A model generated the notes under the pieces. It was not told the origin of the DNA, made no database searches, and saw nothing but the letters and a program-made list of their open reading frames with translations. Below, piece after piece: positions 20,540 through 32,945 of a stretch of DNA of 64,000 nt; the first letter of the stretch is position 1; every line of letters starts with the position of its first letter. The position numbers and the translations under genes were made by a program. The DNA lies in NCBI GenBank assembly GCA_012295275.1, contig CM022679.1, forward strand, positions 13,722,145-13,786,144, in the 5' to 3' direction. Source of the stretch: Chrysomallon squamiferum (taxonomy: Eukaryota; Mollusca; Gastropoda; Neomphalida; Peltospiridae).

Positions 20540-21400
20540 AACTATATCACAAAAGAAGAATTAAATATCTCAAGGTTTTGATCTTTTCGTGTACTTTAGC
20601 GGTCAAACAGCCCAAGATACATACCACCTACCAAAACTATCCCTGGGGTTAAAGAGTGCTACACTGTATACGCCTAGAATATATTCTGGCTGTTCCCACA
20701 GAACCAATTTATAAAAAAGCTAAACATTCTCAAAGTTCAAGATCTTTTTACACTTCAAGAATTAAAATTATGTTACAAACTATAACACAGTATGGATCAG
20801 ACATACATTTTTTGTAAACATCCGAACATTTATATGTATTATTTTTATTTGTTTTACTGAGCTTTTCATTCAATGCAAATGGATATGCTGATTTAGCAAA
20901 TAAATTATCTAAACCATTTTCTTGTTTATTGATAAATGATCTAACAAAACTTATAATTATATCTAAATGCTTGTTAGTGTTGTAATATGTTTGTTACAAC
21001 ACTGAAGTTATCCAAGTCATTCTCAAGATCCTATATGAATTGTGTGTGGCCTAAACTGACTGTATCATGTCGTTCATGTTATCTTCTTTGAGTATAATGG
21101 ACATTTAAATAGGGACCAACTTATGAGTAATACAAGAGCGTATAATCTGTAAGCCAAAATATTCCCCAGAATATAAAGAGCTATTTTACACCATGGGGTA
21201 GACCAAGAATAGTTTGGCGAGGATTTAATCTCGTCTGTTTCACTGGTATCTGATGATATCATCATACAAACTTGATTTAGATGGTGCCGGTGTAAAATAA
21301 TATTTGTTCCCCCAGGTCATAAAGACCAGGAGTTTGTTAATTCTCACCGTCATAATCAGGTTCAAACAAGTGACTTGGGTCCTGACATTTTGACACAGTT
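20540..21400. repeat. Segmental duplication block, copy 1 of 4
   Basis: About 0.86 kb, repeated at 38790-39660, 56280-56915 (cut by gap) and 59190-60060. On the - strand it holds a 60-63 codon frame that is open in several copies (WSTPWCKIALYI, ISWSLFKCPL), which I do not recognise. A shorter diverged piece is also at 22750-23010. Confidence 0.8.
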
Positions 21401-23669
21401 CTTGTAACACATTAAATTAAAAGACTGAGGCAGAAATGCAACAAGTTTCTAAAAGAGGACCTTCATAGGCCTGAAATAGGATTATCGATAATAAAAAATT
21501 ATCAGTGATAAATGGATTGAGGGATGAATGTTTTCACCTTAATTTTAAAAGATGGGAGTCGTGATCAAGTACCCAGAGAAATGTATCCCCCAGTTATTTC
21601 TTCACACCTCAGCAATTTTAAATGTGGTGTTTAGTCAGAAGTATACCTGAAAAATTAATAACGGTGTGTTGCAACAAATATTCGTAAGGGGAACAAATAT
21701 TTCCATATATTTATTTGTTCTTAGGGAAAACAAACATTCGTTCAAGGGTGGAATAAATCTTTTTGGGGAATAAATATTCTCTGACACCGGCATCAAACAT
21801 TTTTGAAAAGGACCTGTGAAAAAAGGGCTAAGAATTCCTTACCTAAATTACTTACCATTTCTGGCTATCATTTTATACATGCTAAAAACTAACGGACATA
21901 ATAACATAAAAATCAGTAATAATCTCATTCGCATCCCAAAAGGATCTCTCTCCATGTTTGGAATGAATTCATGAACACCCTTGCAGTCAACCCTCGACGT
22001 AATTATTACTGAAGCATACGTTACATATCGAAAATAATAATAATCTAGTGATCTGTAGCTTGTAAAGAAGAAGAAGAAAACAAATGTTTGCTTTTTTTGG
22101 TATGATTTGTTACACTATTATAACAGTGAAATTTTTGTATCCTCTATTATTTGTTTTCTAATTCTGCATAAATTAGTTACAAATTAATCGTATGCTAAAT
22201 AAGTCAGACATTTTATCTAGAACAGCAGTAGTATATTAGTTCTATTAGAACATATACATAATAATGTGAGTGTCATTATTTTCCTTTTGTATTGTATTTA
22301 CCTTTGTTTATATATTTTACCATTGGTATTCGACATTGTTTACATATGTAAATTTGCATATTTGGTTCATTAACTAAATAATTGTGCTACGGACACTCAG
22401 TATTCATGTACATTATAAAACAATCTTAAACAAATAACTTAGACACATTATCTTGAATAACAGTAAAAAATCATACTTGTAACCTCCCTAAATATCGTAT
22501 ATTAAATACTCTGTATTAAATGGTGATATCATCTTGCTGATTAAGTTTCTTTATCTTTTGAAGTTTGTAAATGTTATTAATCTGGCATTTTTTCTTCACA
22601 ATAATCTATTACATTAAGCAAGCGGTCTCATATAAAAACATGATATCGAAGCAAACATATATCAAGGTAATAAAATCAAATGAAAAGTAGTTATAAAAAG
22701 AGATTCTTTTTTATCTGGCATCTTACACTACTAAAGCCAAAACTAAAGAACACAATATTCCTCGGAATATAAAGAGCTATTTTACACCATAGGGCAGATC
22801 CAAGAATAGTCTGGTGAGGATTTAATCTTGTCTGTTTCACTGGTATCTGATGATATCATCGTACAAAACTTAATTTAGATGGTGCTGGTGTAAAAGAATA
22901 TTTGTGATCTCATTCATAGGCCTGCAATAGGGTTATCAATAATAAAAAATGATCAATGGATTTAGGGATGAATGTTTTCACCTTCATTTTAAAAAAGGAA
23001 AATCCCTGTTTTCAAGATGGGAGTAGTGATCAAGTATCCAGACAAAAGTATCCCCCAGTTATTTCTTCACACATCTACAATTATAATTGTGTTTGTATGA
23101 ATCTCTATTTGCAGTGGTGTTTAGTCAGTTTTAATTGGTACCCACAGTATAAAGTAATTACAACAAATAGAATTCAGAACTATACTTGAAAAAATAATAA
23201 AGGTGTGGGGAAACAAATATTCATAAGGGGAATACAAACATTCTTTCCAAGTGGAATAACTGTTTTGGGGGAACAAATATTGTTTGACACCGGCATTAAA
23301 AATTATTTGAAAAGGAGTTGTGAAAGAAAAGTCTAAGAATTCCTGCTTTAAATTACTTAGCATTTGTTTCTGGCTATCGTTTTATAAATGCTAAAAACAT
23401 GCTGACATAATAACATATATATCAATAATAAGACATTTGGATCCTAAGAAGAATTCCTTCTATGTTTGGAATGAATTCATGTACACTCTTACAGTGAACC
23501 TTCGACATAATTATTACTGAAGCATACATTACATATCAATAAAGGCAAACACTTCAAAACAAAATATTAATATATCTGTAATAATTACACATATAGCACA
23601 AACAAAACTGAAATGTCTACAATAATCAAATATGTTAATACTAAGTTAATTCTACTGTTGTTCTATCAG
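21401..23669. other. Non-coding duplicated flank between vWC-like exons
   Basis: A mosaic of blocks found again at 22-23 kb, 39.6-41 kb and 60-61 kb. No exon is recognised. Confidence 0.55.
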
Positions 23670-23786
23670 CTTGCGGCGATGGTTATGGACACTGTACTGA
23701 AGTAGGAAAAACAATCAAGAAAGGATGTATGGAACTGAAGTGTCTCAGGGAAATTTCTAAATGTGGCCTTGTTCCATTTAAAGGAG
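23670..23786 (+). CDS. vWC-like cysteine-rich module exon, second type, intact
   Basis: Acceptor TTCTATCAG, donor GGAG|GTGAGT, 117 nt (39 codons), phase 1-1. It codes ACGDGYGHCTEVGKTIKKGC then MELKCLREISKC and GLVPFKGG: Cys spacing C-x5-C-x10-C-x4-C-x6-C. Together with 18239-18364 on the same strand it could form a two-module secreted protein. Decayed copies are at 40281 and 60442. Confidence 0.55.
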
Positions 23787-24701
23787 GTGAGTATTTCAGT
23801 TTATATAATTACCTCTCATTAAAAAAAAAAAACAACAATAAATAAAAAAAACACCTAGTTATCTGTACTTGTGAAGAAGAAGAAGAAAAAAACCAAATAT
23901 TTTTTGGTATGGTTTGTTACCCTATTATAACAGTAAAATGTTTGTATCTAGAACAACAGTAGTATATTAGTTGTGTTAGAACATGTACATTATAATGTGA
24001 GCGTCATAATGATATGACCTTATTTTCGTTCTGTATTGTGTTTACCTTTGTTTATAAATGTTTACCATTTGTTATTTAACATTGTTTACATGCAATTTTG
24101 CATATCTGGTTCAGTAAATAAATAGTTGTCCTATACACACTCAGTAGTCATGTACATTATAAAACAATCTTAAACTAATGTCTCAGACACATTATCTAGA
24201 ATAATAGTAAAAAATCATACTTCTAACCTCCCTAAATATCATATGTTAGCTACTTTGTATTAAATGATTATATCATCTACAAGTTTCTTTAGCTTTTGAA
24301 TTTCGTAACAGTTATTTCGTAAATGTTATCTATCCTGTACGCTAATCTATTAGATTAAGTAAGGAGTCTGATGGAAAAACATGATATCGAAGCAAACATA
24401 TATCAACGTAATAAAATCAAATAAAAAGTAGTTATCCAAGGAGATTTTTTTAATGTGGTTTGTTTCACTATTAAAACCAAAACTGAGCTTAAATAAAGAA
24501 ATATAAAAGAAAAGAAAGAAAATAATTTTTTAAAATATAAAATAAGATAAAACAAATATAAAAAAATAAAAGAAATTAAATTAAATTAAAAAAATAAGAA
24601 ATTTCTTTTTTTGCTTTTACCGTTTATAAATACAGTTTTTCAGCCTTTTCCCATTCTTTGTCTTCGGCTATAATCACTGTTTTTAGTTTATTTGGAAGAC
24701 C
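23787..24701. other. Duplicated 3' flank of the tail exon
   Basis: Bases 23945-24490 repeat 7694-8230. The simple A/T repeats between flank and tail exon are much shorter here than at 8230-8960. Confidence 0.65.
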
Positions 24702-25042
24702 TTATCCATTAGGAATATGTTTGTTCTTATTACGTATGATAATCACTATATCATCATCATGAACAGCAATGGTCTGGTCAGCAGTGTTTCTGTTTCTGGA
24801 ATTCTGTCCAACAGGAAGATCTTCATCTGTTTCACTTATTTCCTGACTCAACACACTTCCAGGACTTCTTCTGTAGAGATGTCTGTTAGCATCAACATCC
24901 TCTCCTTGTTTTTCATCACTGCTGCAGTGGATGTTCCCGTTGGGGACTGCCTGACACAAAGTTGTTGTATCTGTGTCCCCAGCTCCATCTCCTGCCTCAG
25001 TCTGAGATTCAGAACACACGTTCTGCAACACCATCTTGTTCT
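24702..25042 (-). CDS. Gene C cytoplasmic-tail exon, truncated by stop
   Basis: TTTCTAG acceptor, then ENKMVLQNVCSES to a TAA after KNKHIPNG. The following bases still resemble the remaining tail codons of gene B down to about 24620, which shows that the stop is derived. It also lacks one NR-type repeat of gene B (NSRNRNT against NSRNRNRNT). Confidence 0.7.
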
Positions 25043-26810
25043 CTAGAAATATTAAAACTGAATATACTCATATCTTTTATTAGTCACTTGTGTAACTCCA
25101 TGAGAAAAAAACAACAACAACCAAATAAATAAATAAATAAATTTAAAAAATAAAATAAAATAAATAAATAAATAATAAAAAGAAAATGAAATAAACTTTG
25201 TTAAAAATATAAGAATATACTAGTAAGAAATTACTGTTTCATTGTACAACTCATACAAATTACATTTCATCTACAAATTTTACATAGCATTAATGTTATT
25301 CTCATAATTACTCTGAAATTCATGAAATAGCATAAGTCAGAAATTGCTATGAACTGAACAAAAATTTATATTTTACAGCAGCGAGACAGCAAGACATTAA
25401 AGAAAATATTTTACACAAAATAAGTTTGTTTGTTCAAATTAACATTAGTGATCTTCATTTCACCTTAATGTAGGGCTTTACTTTGACGGTATGATATATA
25501 TATATATATATTTTTTTGGAATGACAACTAATCTTTGCTAATGATAATGTATGACAATAAAGATGTACTATCACGAAACTGGATGAGTATTGTAATTTTC
25601 TGCCTTTATTTGCATCAGTGATGACGACATCATTTTGTTTGATGAGGAGACTTGTCTATACCCAAATTAGCATGGATTCATACTTTATAGGTTGTTTGTA
25701 TGGAGAAGACCAATATGATTCAGTAATTATTATTTCCTGCATTTATGTATGTATATATAGATGTGCGTATATATATATGCGAGTGAGTAAGTCAGAGGAT
25801 GGGTTAGTGAGTGATGTATGCATGAGTGAGGGAGTGAAAAAAGTAAACATTAATAGGATCAAGCTATTCTCAAGGATCCTTGTTCACAGGCATGACAGAC
25901 TTTGGAAAGTACTAAAAAAGCAGGAACATTAATTAAATACATTTAAATACAAACTATGAGTAATGGGAAATCATACACCAGACTCAGACATTTGGAAAAT
26001 CTTACAAATAGACTCAAACATTTGGGAAATTATACAAACAGATAAAAATATTTTCATAACAGTCGCTTTGACTTACGAGTTTAATTCGTTCCGAGACAGA
26101 GCTCGTAACTCTATTTGCTCATATATCAAATCAGTTTTCCCAACTGAAATTAATTGAAATACCATTAATCCGTTCTAAATCCCACCAAAACCACCCCATT
26201 TGTTTGTTTTGTTTTCTTTGTTTGTTTTTATATTTTTGTAATTTGTTTTTAAATAAGAAAAATGTATTTATAAATAACAAATACTCTATAAAAACAAAAT
26301 AAAAGAGAATGTAACGAAAGAAACTAGTTTTGTAAAGTGTATTTATCTTGGAGATCAGACAAATTATTTTAAAGCCTTTGGCTGGAATTACAGCCTTTAT
26401 CGACTCCTTCAGCTTCAGTATGAAGACATATCTAGAAGTATTACGCTCATACTGCCTAGCCAAGTCGACTACATGCACACACCTTTCTCATGGTTTTCTA
26501 TGAATTCAAGCTTTAATTCAATGGACATCGTCACCTTCTTCTTCTCAGCAATGTCCTTTGCATTTTGCACTCACTTTCTTAGGATCGATGGTCAGAAAAA
26601 AGAAATTTGGCAAAATGCTGCACAAAACCCGAGGACAACACCACAGAGATGCTTCCGCGGCGAGTAACCACGGGAAGTAAACGAGTGAGACGCGGGATGC
26701 TGGCTGGGTGTTATATTGTTCGTTGCGCCAACTGTATTTTGACTGAATTTGAAACTAATCTGAACTGAAACATGTGCAGTGTTGTTTGTTTGTGTGTGTG
26801 GTGTGCATAA

Positions 26811-26847
<37 letters not shown>

Positions 26848-28364
26848 CGTGTTTTCAGAATTTGATAACTGGAAAAATAGCTGTATAACTCACCTGCTGT
26901 TTTTCCTGTTTCAATTAGTTCTGTTTGTTCTTCAACTTTTTCCATGACGTGTTCATGTTTGTTCTTACTCAGTCTTCTCCATTTTAGGCAAACCAGTACA
27001 GCTGCAGCTGATAATACTGCTACTGTTGTTAGACATGCTATGGAAAATGCTGTATAAAGGACCTCGTTATGTTGTGGAAGATCTGAAATACAATCAGAGT
27101 AACTTTGTAACATCACCTTTAGAAAAAACTATAAATTTATCCATTTTTATCAAGGAAACTCGACTGCTCCCTTTGTACATATACATACATACACACATAT
27201 ATACACACAAATACATATATACACACACACACAAACACACATACACTTTCACTGCCATAAAGTATATACATACATTCATACATACACATCCACACTCACG
27301 CATTCATACTATACATATATAAATAATCACGAAAACATATATACCAGCAGACATACAAACAAACAAACATACATACATACATACATACATACATACATAC
27401 ATACATACATACATGCATACATGCATACATACATACATACATGCATGCATTCATATATCCTCATATATACAGGGTTGTTTGATGGCCGAACGGTAACATC
27501 GTCAGCATTCGGAGTGCGAGCGAATGGGTGCCATACGTTCGAGTCTCATCAACGACATCTGACGGGTTTGTGAGGTCGTGATTGCACTTTATCCTCCTGT
27601 GCCACAGCGTTCCTGAATGTTGTCTATGTGCAAAGTCTATTCAGACGTACATAAGACACTGAATATTCAAAATCCTAAACTACATACATACAAACATACA
27701 TAATACACACAAATATATATACGTACGTGCATGCATACATACATACATACACATACGCACAGATATGCATACACAAGCATTTATTATTTCATGACTGTAG
27801 TAATAATAAGCCTTACTTTCTGTTATTTGATTGCCAACGAAATCTGAAACAAAAGCAAGAAATAAATATAATCTGGTGAAATAAACACAGAGAAAATTTG
27901 TTACTGTGTATAAAATGAGATCAAAAACACAAAAGTTGTAGCTGTAACTTTGTGAAGATCTGTGTGTTTATTTATTTATTTATTTGTTTATTTGATTGTT
28001 TTTCTGTTTATTTATTTATCAAATAACGAGACACATAATAAAAATGTTACAGTACTGTTGTAAAATATAGTATCATTTAACCCAGAAACACCTGCTTTAT
28101 AGAAACATTTTAAAACATACAAATAGCAAACATATTTTTAATTAGAAACCTTTATAACTAATAAACACACACACACACACACACGTACACACACACACTC
28201 ATTCACAAATATATAGCCAAAGGACCAAAGCACCCTATAATATACATTACATGATCAACTTTAAGTCAACTTGAATCCCCTGAGATTAAATTAGAAAATG
28301 TTTTTTTTTAATGAAAACATTCCTATGTCTGTGTTTTTTATTTCTTAAACACACACACACACAA

Positions 28365-28412
<48 letters not shown>

Positions 28413-29290
28413 GTACATGCATTCATACATACATATAACCACATAAACATATGTAGATATATAGACACACACACACACACACACACACAAGATTAGATAT
28501 ACACACAAAAACATTTATAAGTTTTGGGCTGTAATAATAATAAGATTTACCTGTCTTTGGGTGATTATCAAGGAAAGCTGAAACAAAAACAAAATAAAAA
28601 TAAAATCTCTGAAATAAGCACAAAGAAAAGTTGTTACTCTGTACAAAATGAGATTAAAAACTAAAAACTTGTAACAGTGAAAATCTCTGTGTTTATTTGT
28701 TCGTTTGTTTGTCTGTTTATTCATTTATTTACTAACTCTCTTATTTATTTATTTATTTATTTGTTTGTTTGTTTAATTGTTTGTTTCGTGATTTGTCTGT
28801 TTATTTATTTATTTATTTGTCAAATAATAAGACACATAAATAAAATGTGACATTAGTGTTATAAAATATAGTATCATTTAGCCTAGAAAGACCTGCATTA
28901 TAGAAACATTTAAAAACATAAAAATACCAAAAATATTTCTTATTAGAAGCTTTTATACACATACTCATGCATAAATATTCAAAAACATACATGCGGATAC
29001 TAACAGACAAAGGACACATACACAGACATACACACAACTACACACAGCTACACACACACACACACACACACAAACTCGCATACATACATACATACATACA
29101 TACATACATACATACACAGCTACCTACCTTCACAGAAAGGAGTACACTGTTCAGGGAAATCCAAACGCATTGTCAAGCACGAATCACTGATGTCTTTGCA
29201 GTAATAGCACCTGTCATCTTCAGGTACACAATACTGTTCTATCTCATCACATACATCGTGGCCACATCTAAACGTTGTTTCAGTTGCCAT
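24702..29290 (-). CDS. Gene C: BCMA/TACI-like receptor, early stop in tail and damaged signal exon
   Basis: Exons 29290-29128, 28577-28551, 27843-27817, 27082-26894 and 25042-24702 join in one frame for 248 residues from the ATG at 29290-29288 (MATETTFRCG). The CRD has all eight Cys (RCGHDVCDEIEQYC, CYYC, DSC, EQCTPFC). Directly upstream lies signal-exon sequence homologous to gene B, but it has an in-frame TAG at CTTTTGCTG-TAG. The CRD therefore has no signal peptide unless another upstream exon is used. In the tail a codon that is TCT in gene B has become TAA after HIPNG, removing about 28 residues. Micro-exon and intron structure match gene B closely, including a shared transposase relic and SINE. 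It may be a recent duplicate going out of use or a truncated isoform. Confidence 0.55.
25043..26893. other. Intron of gene C between membrane and tail exons
   Basis: Nearly the same as 9394-11305 of gene B, including the AT runs and the GTGAGTAAGTCA stretch. No other exon is seen. Confidence 0.65.
26370..26575 (-). mobile_element. Tigger/CENP-B-type transposase N-terminal relic
   Basis: Same relic as in gene B (VVDLARQYERNTS, LKLKESIKAV), with the same frameshift region and a few substitutions. Genes A and D lack it at this intron position. Confidence 0.65.
26894..27082 (-). CDS. Gene C transmembrane exon
   Basis: ATTTCAG acceptor, GTGAGT donor, 189 nt, phase 1-1. Codes DLPQHNEVLY, a helix (AFSIACLTTVAVLSAAAVLV), then KWRRLSKNKHEH and EEQTELIETGKTA. 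It shows what gene B looked like before the internal duplication. Confidence 0.75.
27170..27470. repeat. CATA/CACA microsatellites
   Basis: CATA and CACA runs in the intron of gene C, with the longest CATA stretch at 27365-27450. Confidence 0.9.
27474..27683 (+). mobile_element. tRNA-derived SINE
   Basis: A-box-like TGGCCGAACGGTAAC and B-box GTTCGAGTCTC, then the CATCTGACGGG body and TATTCAAAATCCTAAAC end. Same position and orientation as 12025-12238 in gene B, so it predates the B/C duplication. Confidence 0.8.
27817..27843 (-). CDS. Gene C stalk micro-exon 2 (27 nt)
   Basis: TTTCAG acceptor, GTAAGG donor; codes DFVGNQITE, phase 1. NQI is not a sequon. Confidence 0.7.
28551..28577 (-). CDS. 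Gene C stalk micro-exon 1 (27 nt)
   Basis: TTTCAG acceptor, GTAAAT donor; codes AFLDNHPKT, identical to gene B. Confidence 0.7.
29128..29290 (-). CDS. Gene C CRD exon (coding part from ATG)
   Basis: The frame from ATG 29290-29288 runs to GAAG|GTAGGT. Eight Cys are present. Relative to the other copies PKQC is PEQC and DLC is DSC. Confidence 0.65.
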
Positions 29291-29299
29291 CTTGTCTAT

Positions 29300-29400
29300 T
29301 TCATACGCCTACAGCAAAAGCTCCTCCGGACAGGAAAGAAATCTATAACAGAATATGCTGAACAGGTCTCCCATTTTGTTGGACTGGAAAATGTTAGTCC
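29300..29400 (-). pseudogene. Decayed signal-peptide segment upstream of gene C CRD
   Basis: Aligns with the gene B signal region and its TTGGACTGGAAAATG flank, but the hydrophobic frame is broken by a TAG and has no ATG at the position used in gene B. Confidence 0.55.
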
Positions 29401-29460
29401 ATTGTTGGAGGTTTGGGGAAAATAAACTATACTGTAATTCCCTACTGTTTTATCATTTGC

Positions 29461-29582
<122 letters not shown>

Positions 29583-29689
29583 TGATATACTGATTTACTG
29601 ATTTATTTTTATTTCTATTTTTATTTTTATTTTTTTACAGCATCGTTACAAGATATAGAAAATATTATTTTGCCGTGTGATCATTTACC

Positions 29690-30560
29690 CTAGATATTCT
29701 CACAATGTTCATATTTCATATATAGAGTATACAGACAGTCTGCAGGTAATTAATTCTACACAATAATTTTAATAATTTATAGGTGACAGTCGATTTCATA
29801 GAGCAATAGGATTAACATCGGTCCAGAAAATACAAAAGTCTGGGAATTCGCGAATCTAAATATTAACCCTAAAATATACAAAAACATTAAAGTTAGTACA
29901 CGTAACACATACAAAACACAGAGATATAATAATCTAAGAACAATATAAAGAAAAAAACAAATTAAACAAATTTCATACGGTATATGTTAAGAAAAAGGAA
30001 GAGGAGAAAAATGTAGACTACGTTGGGTAAAGTTATGAGTGAATTGTAAAATGTATTCTTACCTTGATGGAAATTGGATTGAGAGAGGACTGCAGCGATC
30101 GTATAATTGAACACAGAATAAGTTAATAGTACGTAGAGGCAAGGTTTCAAGCGGGAAATGACGTGTGTTCAGATTTATTCAGACAAAATAATCACGTGTC
30201 ACGTAAGTGATATAAATAGTTCGGAATTTCCAAGTTAAAAATAAATCCATATCGGATTTAAAAATTATATTTTATTAAGCTCATACACAGACAAGAAAAA
30301 AAAGAAAAAAAAAAAGAAGCAATTTGACTTACTTGAATGTGTACATATTTGCTTTTCTGTAATTATTTCTTTTAGTGTTGACTTTCGACTCAAAGAATCA
30401 GTTAAACTGAAGAGAATTCCGAGGAATATTTGAATATTTCCTCAACAAAGTAACTTAAAAGTACATAACTAGAGCCAAGGTTTCGAGACGGAAATTACGG
30501 CATGTTCAGATTTATCTGTCGCGTAGGAGATATAAATAGTTCGGAATTTTTTTTAATAAA
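29690..30560 (-). promoter_or_regulatory. Promoter-like modules upstream of gene C
   Basis: The type I exon-like segment ends CCATCAAG|GTAAGA near 30064. The promoter part has CACGTG (30194-30199), TATAAATAG (30211-30219) and GGAATTTCC (30223-30231). A second, type II segment at 30320-30550 has GGAATATT/TTCCGAGGAA and a truncated κB-like site. Reading on the - strand, the order is κB-like site, TATA-like box, E-box, exon-like segment, donor. Confidence 0.45.
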
Positions 30561-30767
30561 TGTTAATTATTATTATTATTAAATTAAAACTATAATATAA
30601 ATAATGATAAATAAATGAAATATTGCAAAAATAACAATAATAATAATAAACATCTAATAAAAATGTACATAAGTTACAATTAAAAAATTATATCTAAATA
30701 ATAATAATGAGAAGAAGAAGAAGAAAAAGAAGAAGAAGAACGAAAGAAAGAAAGAAAGAAAGAAGGA

Positions 30768-30799
<32 letters not shown>

Positions 30800-30995
30800 A
30801 AAGCTAGTAATCGCTTCTGCAAATACAGCTTCGGGACAGAAAACATTGATTATACATATGTACAGTTTCATATGATTTAAAATAAATTCAAATCAGAATT
30901 AAAATTAAAATTAAAATATATTATAAAATGAATCAAAATAAAATATAATAATTTTAGGACATAAATTTTGGTTTTCCTTTTCTATTTTTTAAAAC
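30561..30995. other. AT-rich flank with GAAA microsatellite
   Basis: GAAG/GAAA runs (30710-30800) and A/T repeats, shared with 34860-35260 and 53880-54050. No gene recognised. Confidence 0.7.
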
Positions 30996-30996
30996 A

Positions 30997-31100
30997 GAAC
31001 CTGGATAAGAAATTAAAGGAGGAAAATAATTATGTCGTTAACAAAGTTTTGCGAGGGTTGAGTGACACATTATCACCGATATTGTTGTCCTGTATAACAT
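30997..31100 (+). other. Conserved open segment LDKKLKEENNYVVNKV, function unknown
   Basis: After a TTTAAAACAG acceptor-like site the + strand reads NLDKKLKEENNYVVNKVLRG then LSDTLSP. Copies at about 15095 (LDKKLEEENSYVVNKLMGGL) and 35263 stay open with mostly conservative changes. No donor was identified, so an exon is only possible. Confidence 0.25.
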
Positions 31101-31321
31101 GCAGTATTGCTTTTTCATTGATAGATAGATACATAGATAGATTTGAATTGTTTGCTCACAATTCTGAGTTTCTGCTGATGAACTTGTTGTTGCCGTTGTT
31201 TTCTTTTTCATTACTACTACTGCTACTACTACTAAAATCAGTACTACTACAACTACTACTTTTACTACCACTACCACTATCATTACTACTACTACCACCA
31301 TCACTTCCATTGTTTATCTGC

Positions 31322-31356
<35 letters not shown>

Positions 31357-31376
31357 CTTACTTATTTATTTTATAG

Positions 31377-31502
31377 GATGCTCCTTTAATGGCAAATGCT
31401 ATGGTGAAGGAGCATATTGGTCATACAGCTGCTCGAAATTCACGTGCATTAACAACAGCAACAAAACACATTTTCAGTGGAAAAGTCAGACTGTTAGCAA
31501 AG
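31377..31502 (+). CDS. vWC-like cysteine-rich module exon, copy 2
   Basis: Acceptor TTATAG, donor AAAG|GTAAGA, 126 nt, phase 1-1. Codes GCSFNGKCYGEGAYWSYSCS then KFTCINNSNKTHFQW. It differs from copy 1 mainly in YGEGAYW for YDEEASR, the G-x-x-W form being closer to typical vWC sequence. Confidence 0.55.
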
Positions 31503-32945
31503 GTAAGAGAGTTGTTAGCAAAGATAAGAGAATCGATAGAATTTCAGACTGTTAGCAAAGATAAGAGAATCGATAGAATTTCAGGCTGTTAGCAAAGGTA
31601 AGAAAGTCGATAGAATTTTAGATCGTTTACAAAGATAAGAGTTGATAGAATTTCAGACTGTTAGCAAAGGTAAGAGAGTTGATAGAATTTCAGATTGTTA
31701 GCAAAGGTAAGAAAGCTGATAGAATTTCAGACTGTTAGCAAAGATAAGAGAGTTGATAGAATTTCAGATTGTTAGCAAAGATAAGAGTTGATAGAATTTC
31801 AGATTGTTAGCAAAGGTAAGAAAGTCGATAGAATTTCAGGCTGTTAGCAAAGGTAAGAAAGCTGATAGAATTTCAGACTGTTAGCAAAGATAAGAGAGTT
31901 GATAGAATTTCAGATTGTTAGCAAAGGTAAGAAAGTCGATAGAATTTCAGGCTGTTAGCAAAGGTAAGAAAGTCGATAGAATTTTAGATCGTTTACAAAG
32001 ATAAGAGTTGATAGAATTTCAGATTGTTAGCAAAGGTAAGAGAGTTGATAGAATTTCAGATTGTTAGCAAAGGTAAGAAAGCTGATAGAATTTCAGACTG
32101 TTAGCAAAGATAAGAGAGTTGATAGAATTTCAGATTGTTAGCAAAGATAAGAGTTGATATAATTTCAGATTGTTAGCAAAGGTAAGAAAGTCGATAGAAT
32201 TTCAGGCTGTTAGCAAAGGTAAGAAAGCTGATAGAATTTCAGACTGTTAGCAAAGATAAGAGAGTTGATAGAATTTCAGATTGTTAGCAAAGATAAGAGT
32301 TGATAGAATTTCAGATTGTTAGCAAAGGTAAGAAAGTCGATAGAATTTCAGGCTGTTAGCAAAGGTAAGAAAGTCGATAGAATTTTAGATCGTTTACAAA
32401 GATAAGAGTTGATAGAATTTCAGATTGTTAGCAAAGGTAAGAGAGTTGATAGAATTTCAGATTGTTAGCAAAGGTAAGAAAGTCGATAGAATTTCAGATT
32501 GTTTACAAAGATAAGAGTTGATAGAATTTCAGATTGTTAGCAAAGGTAAGAGAGTTGATAGAATTTCAGATTGTTAGCAAAAGTAAGAGAGTTGATAGAA
32601 TTTCAGATTGTTAGCAAAGGTAAGAGAGTCGATAGAATTTCAGATTGTTTACAAACATAAGAGTTGATAGAATTTCAGACTGTTAGCAAAGGTAAGAAAG
32701 TCGATAGAATTTCAGATTGTTTACAAAGGTAAGAGTTGATAGAATTTCAGATTGTTAACAAAGGTAAGAGAGTTGATAGAATTTCAGATTTTTCGCAAAG
32801 GTAAGAAAGTCGATAGAATTTCAGGCTGTTAGCAAAGATAAGAAAGTCGATAGAATTTCAGATTGTTTACAAAGGTAAGAGAGTCGGTAGAATTTCTGAT
32901 TGTTAGCAAAGGTAAGAAAGTCGATAGAATTTCAGATTGTTATCA
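31503..32945 (+). repeat. 37-bp splice-junction minisatellite, array 2, with higher-order structure
   Basis: Roughly 39 units. A distinctive variant with GATCGTTTACAAAG recurs at about 31621, 31987 and 32390, spacing about 366 and 403 bases, so blocks of ten or so units were duplicated together. Confidence 0.9.

Noticed and set aside
30968-31555. 195-codon + strand frame
   Set aside because: It fuses the LDKKL segment, TAC/TTTA repeats and a wrong frame of the vWC-like exon. Splice sites and the Cys frame define 31377-31502 instead.
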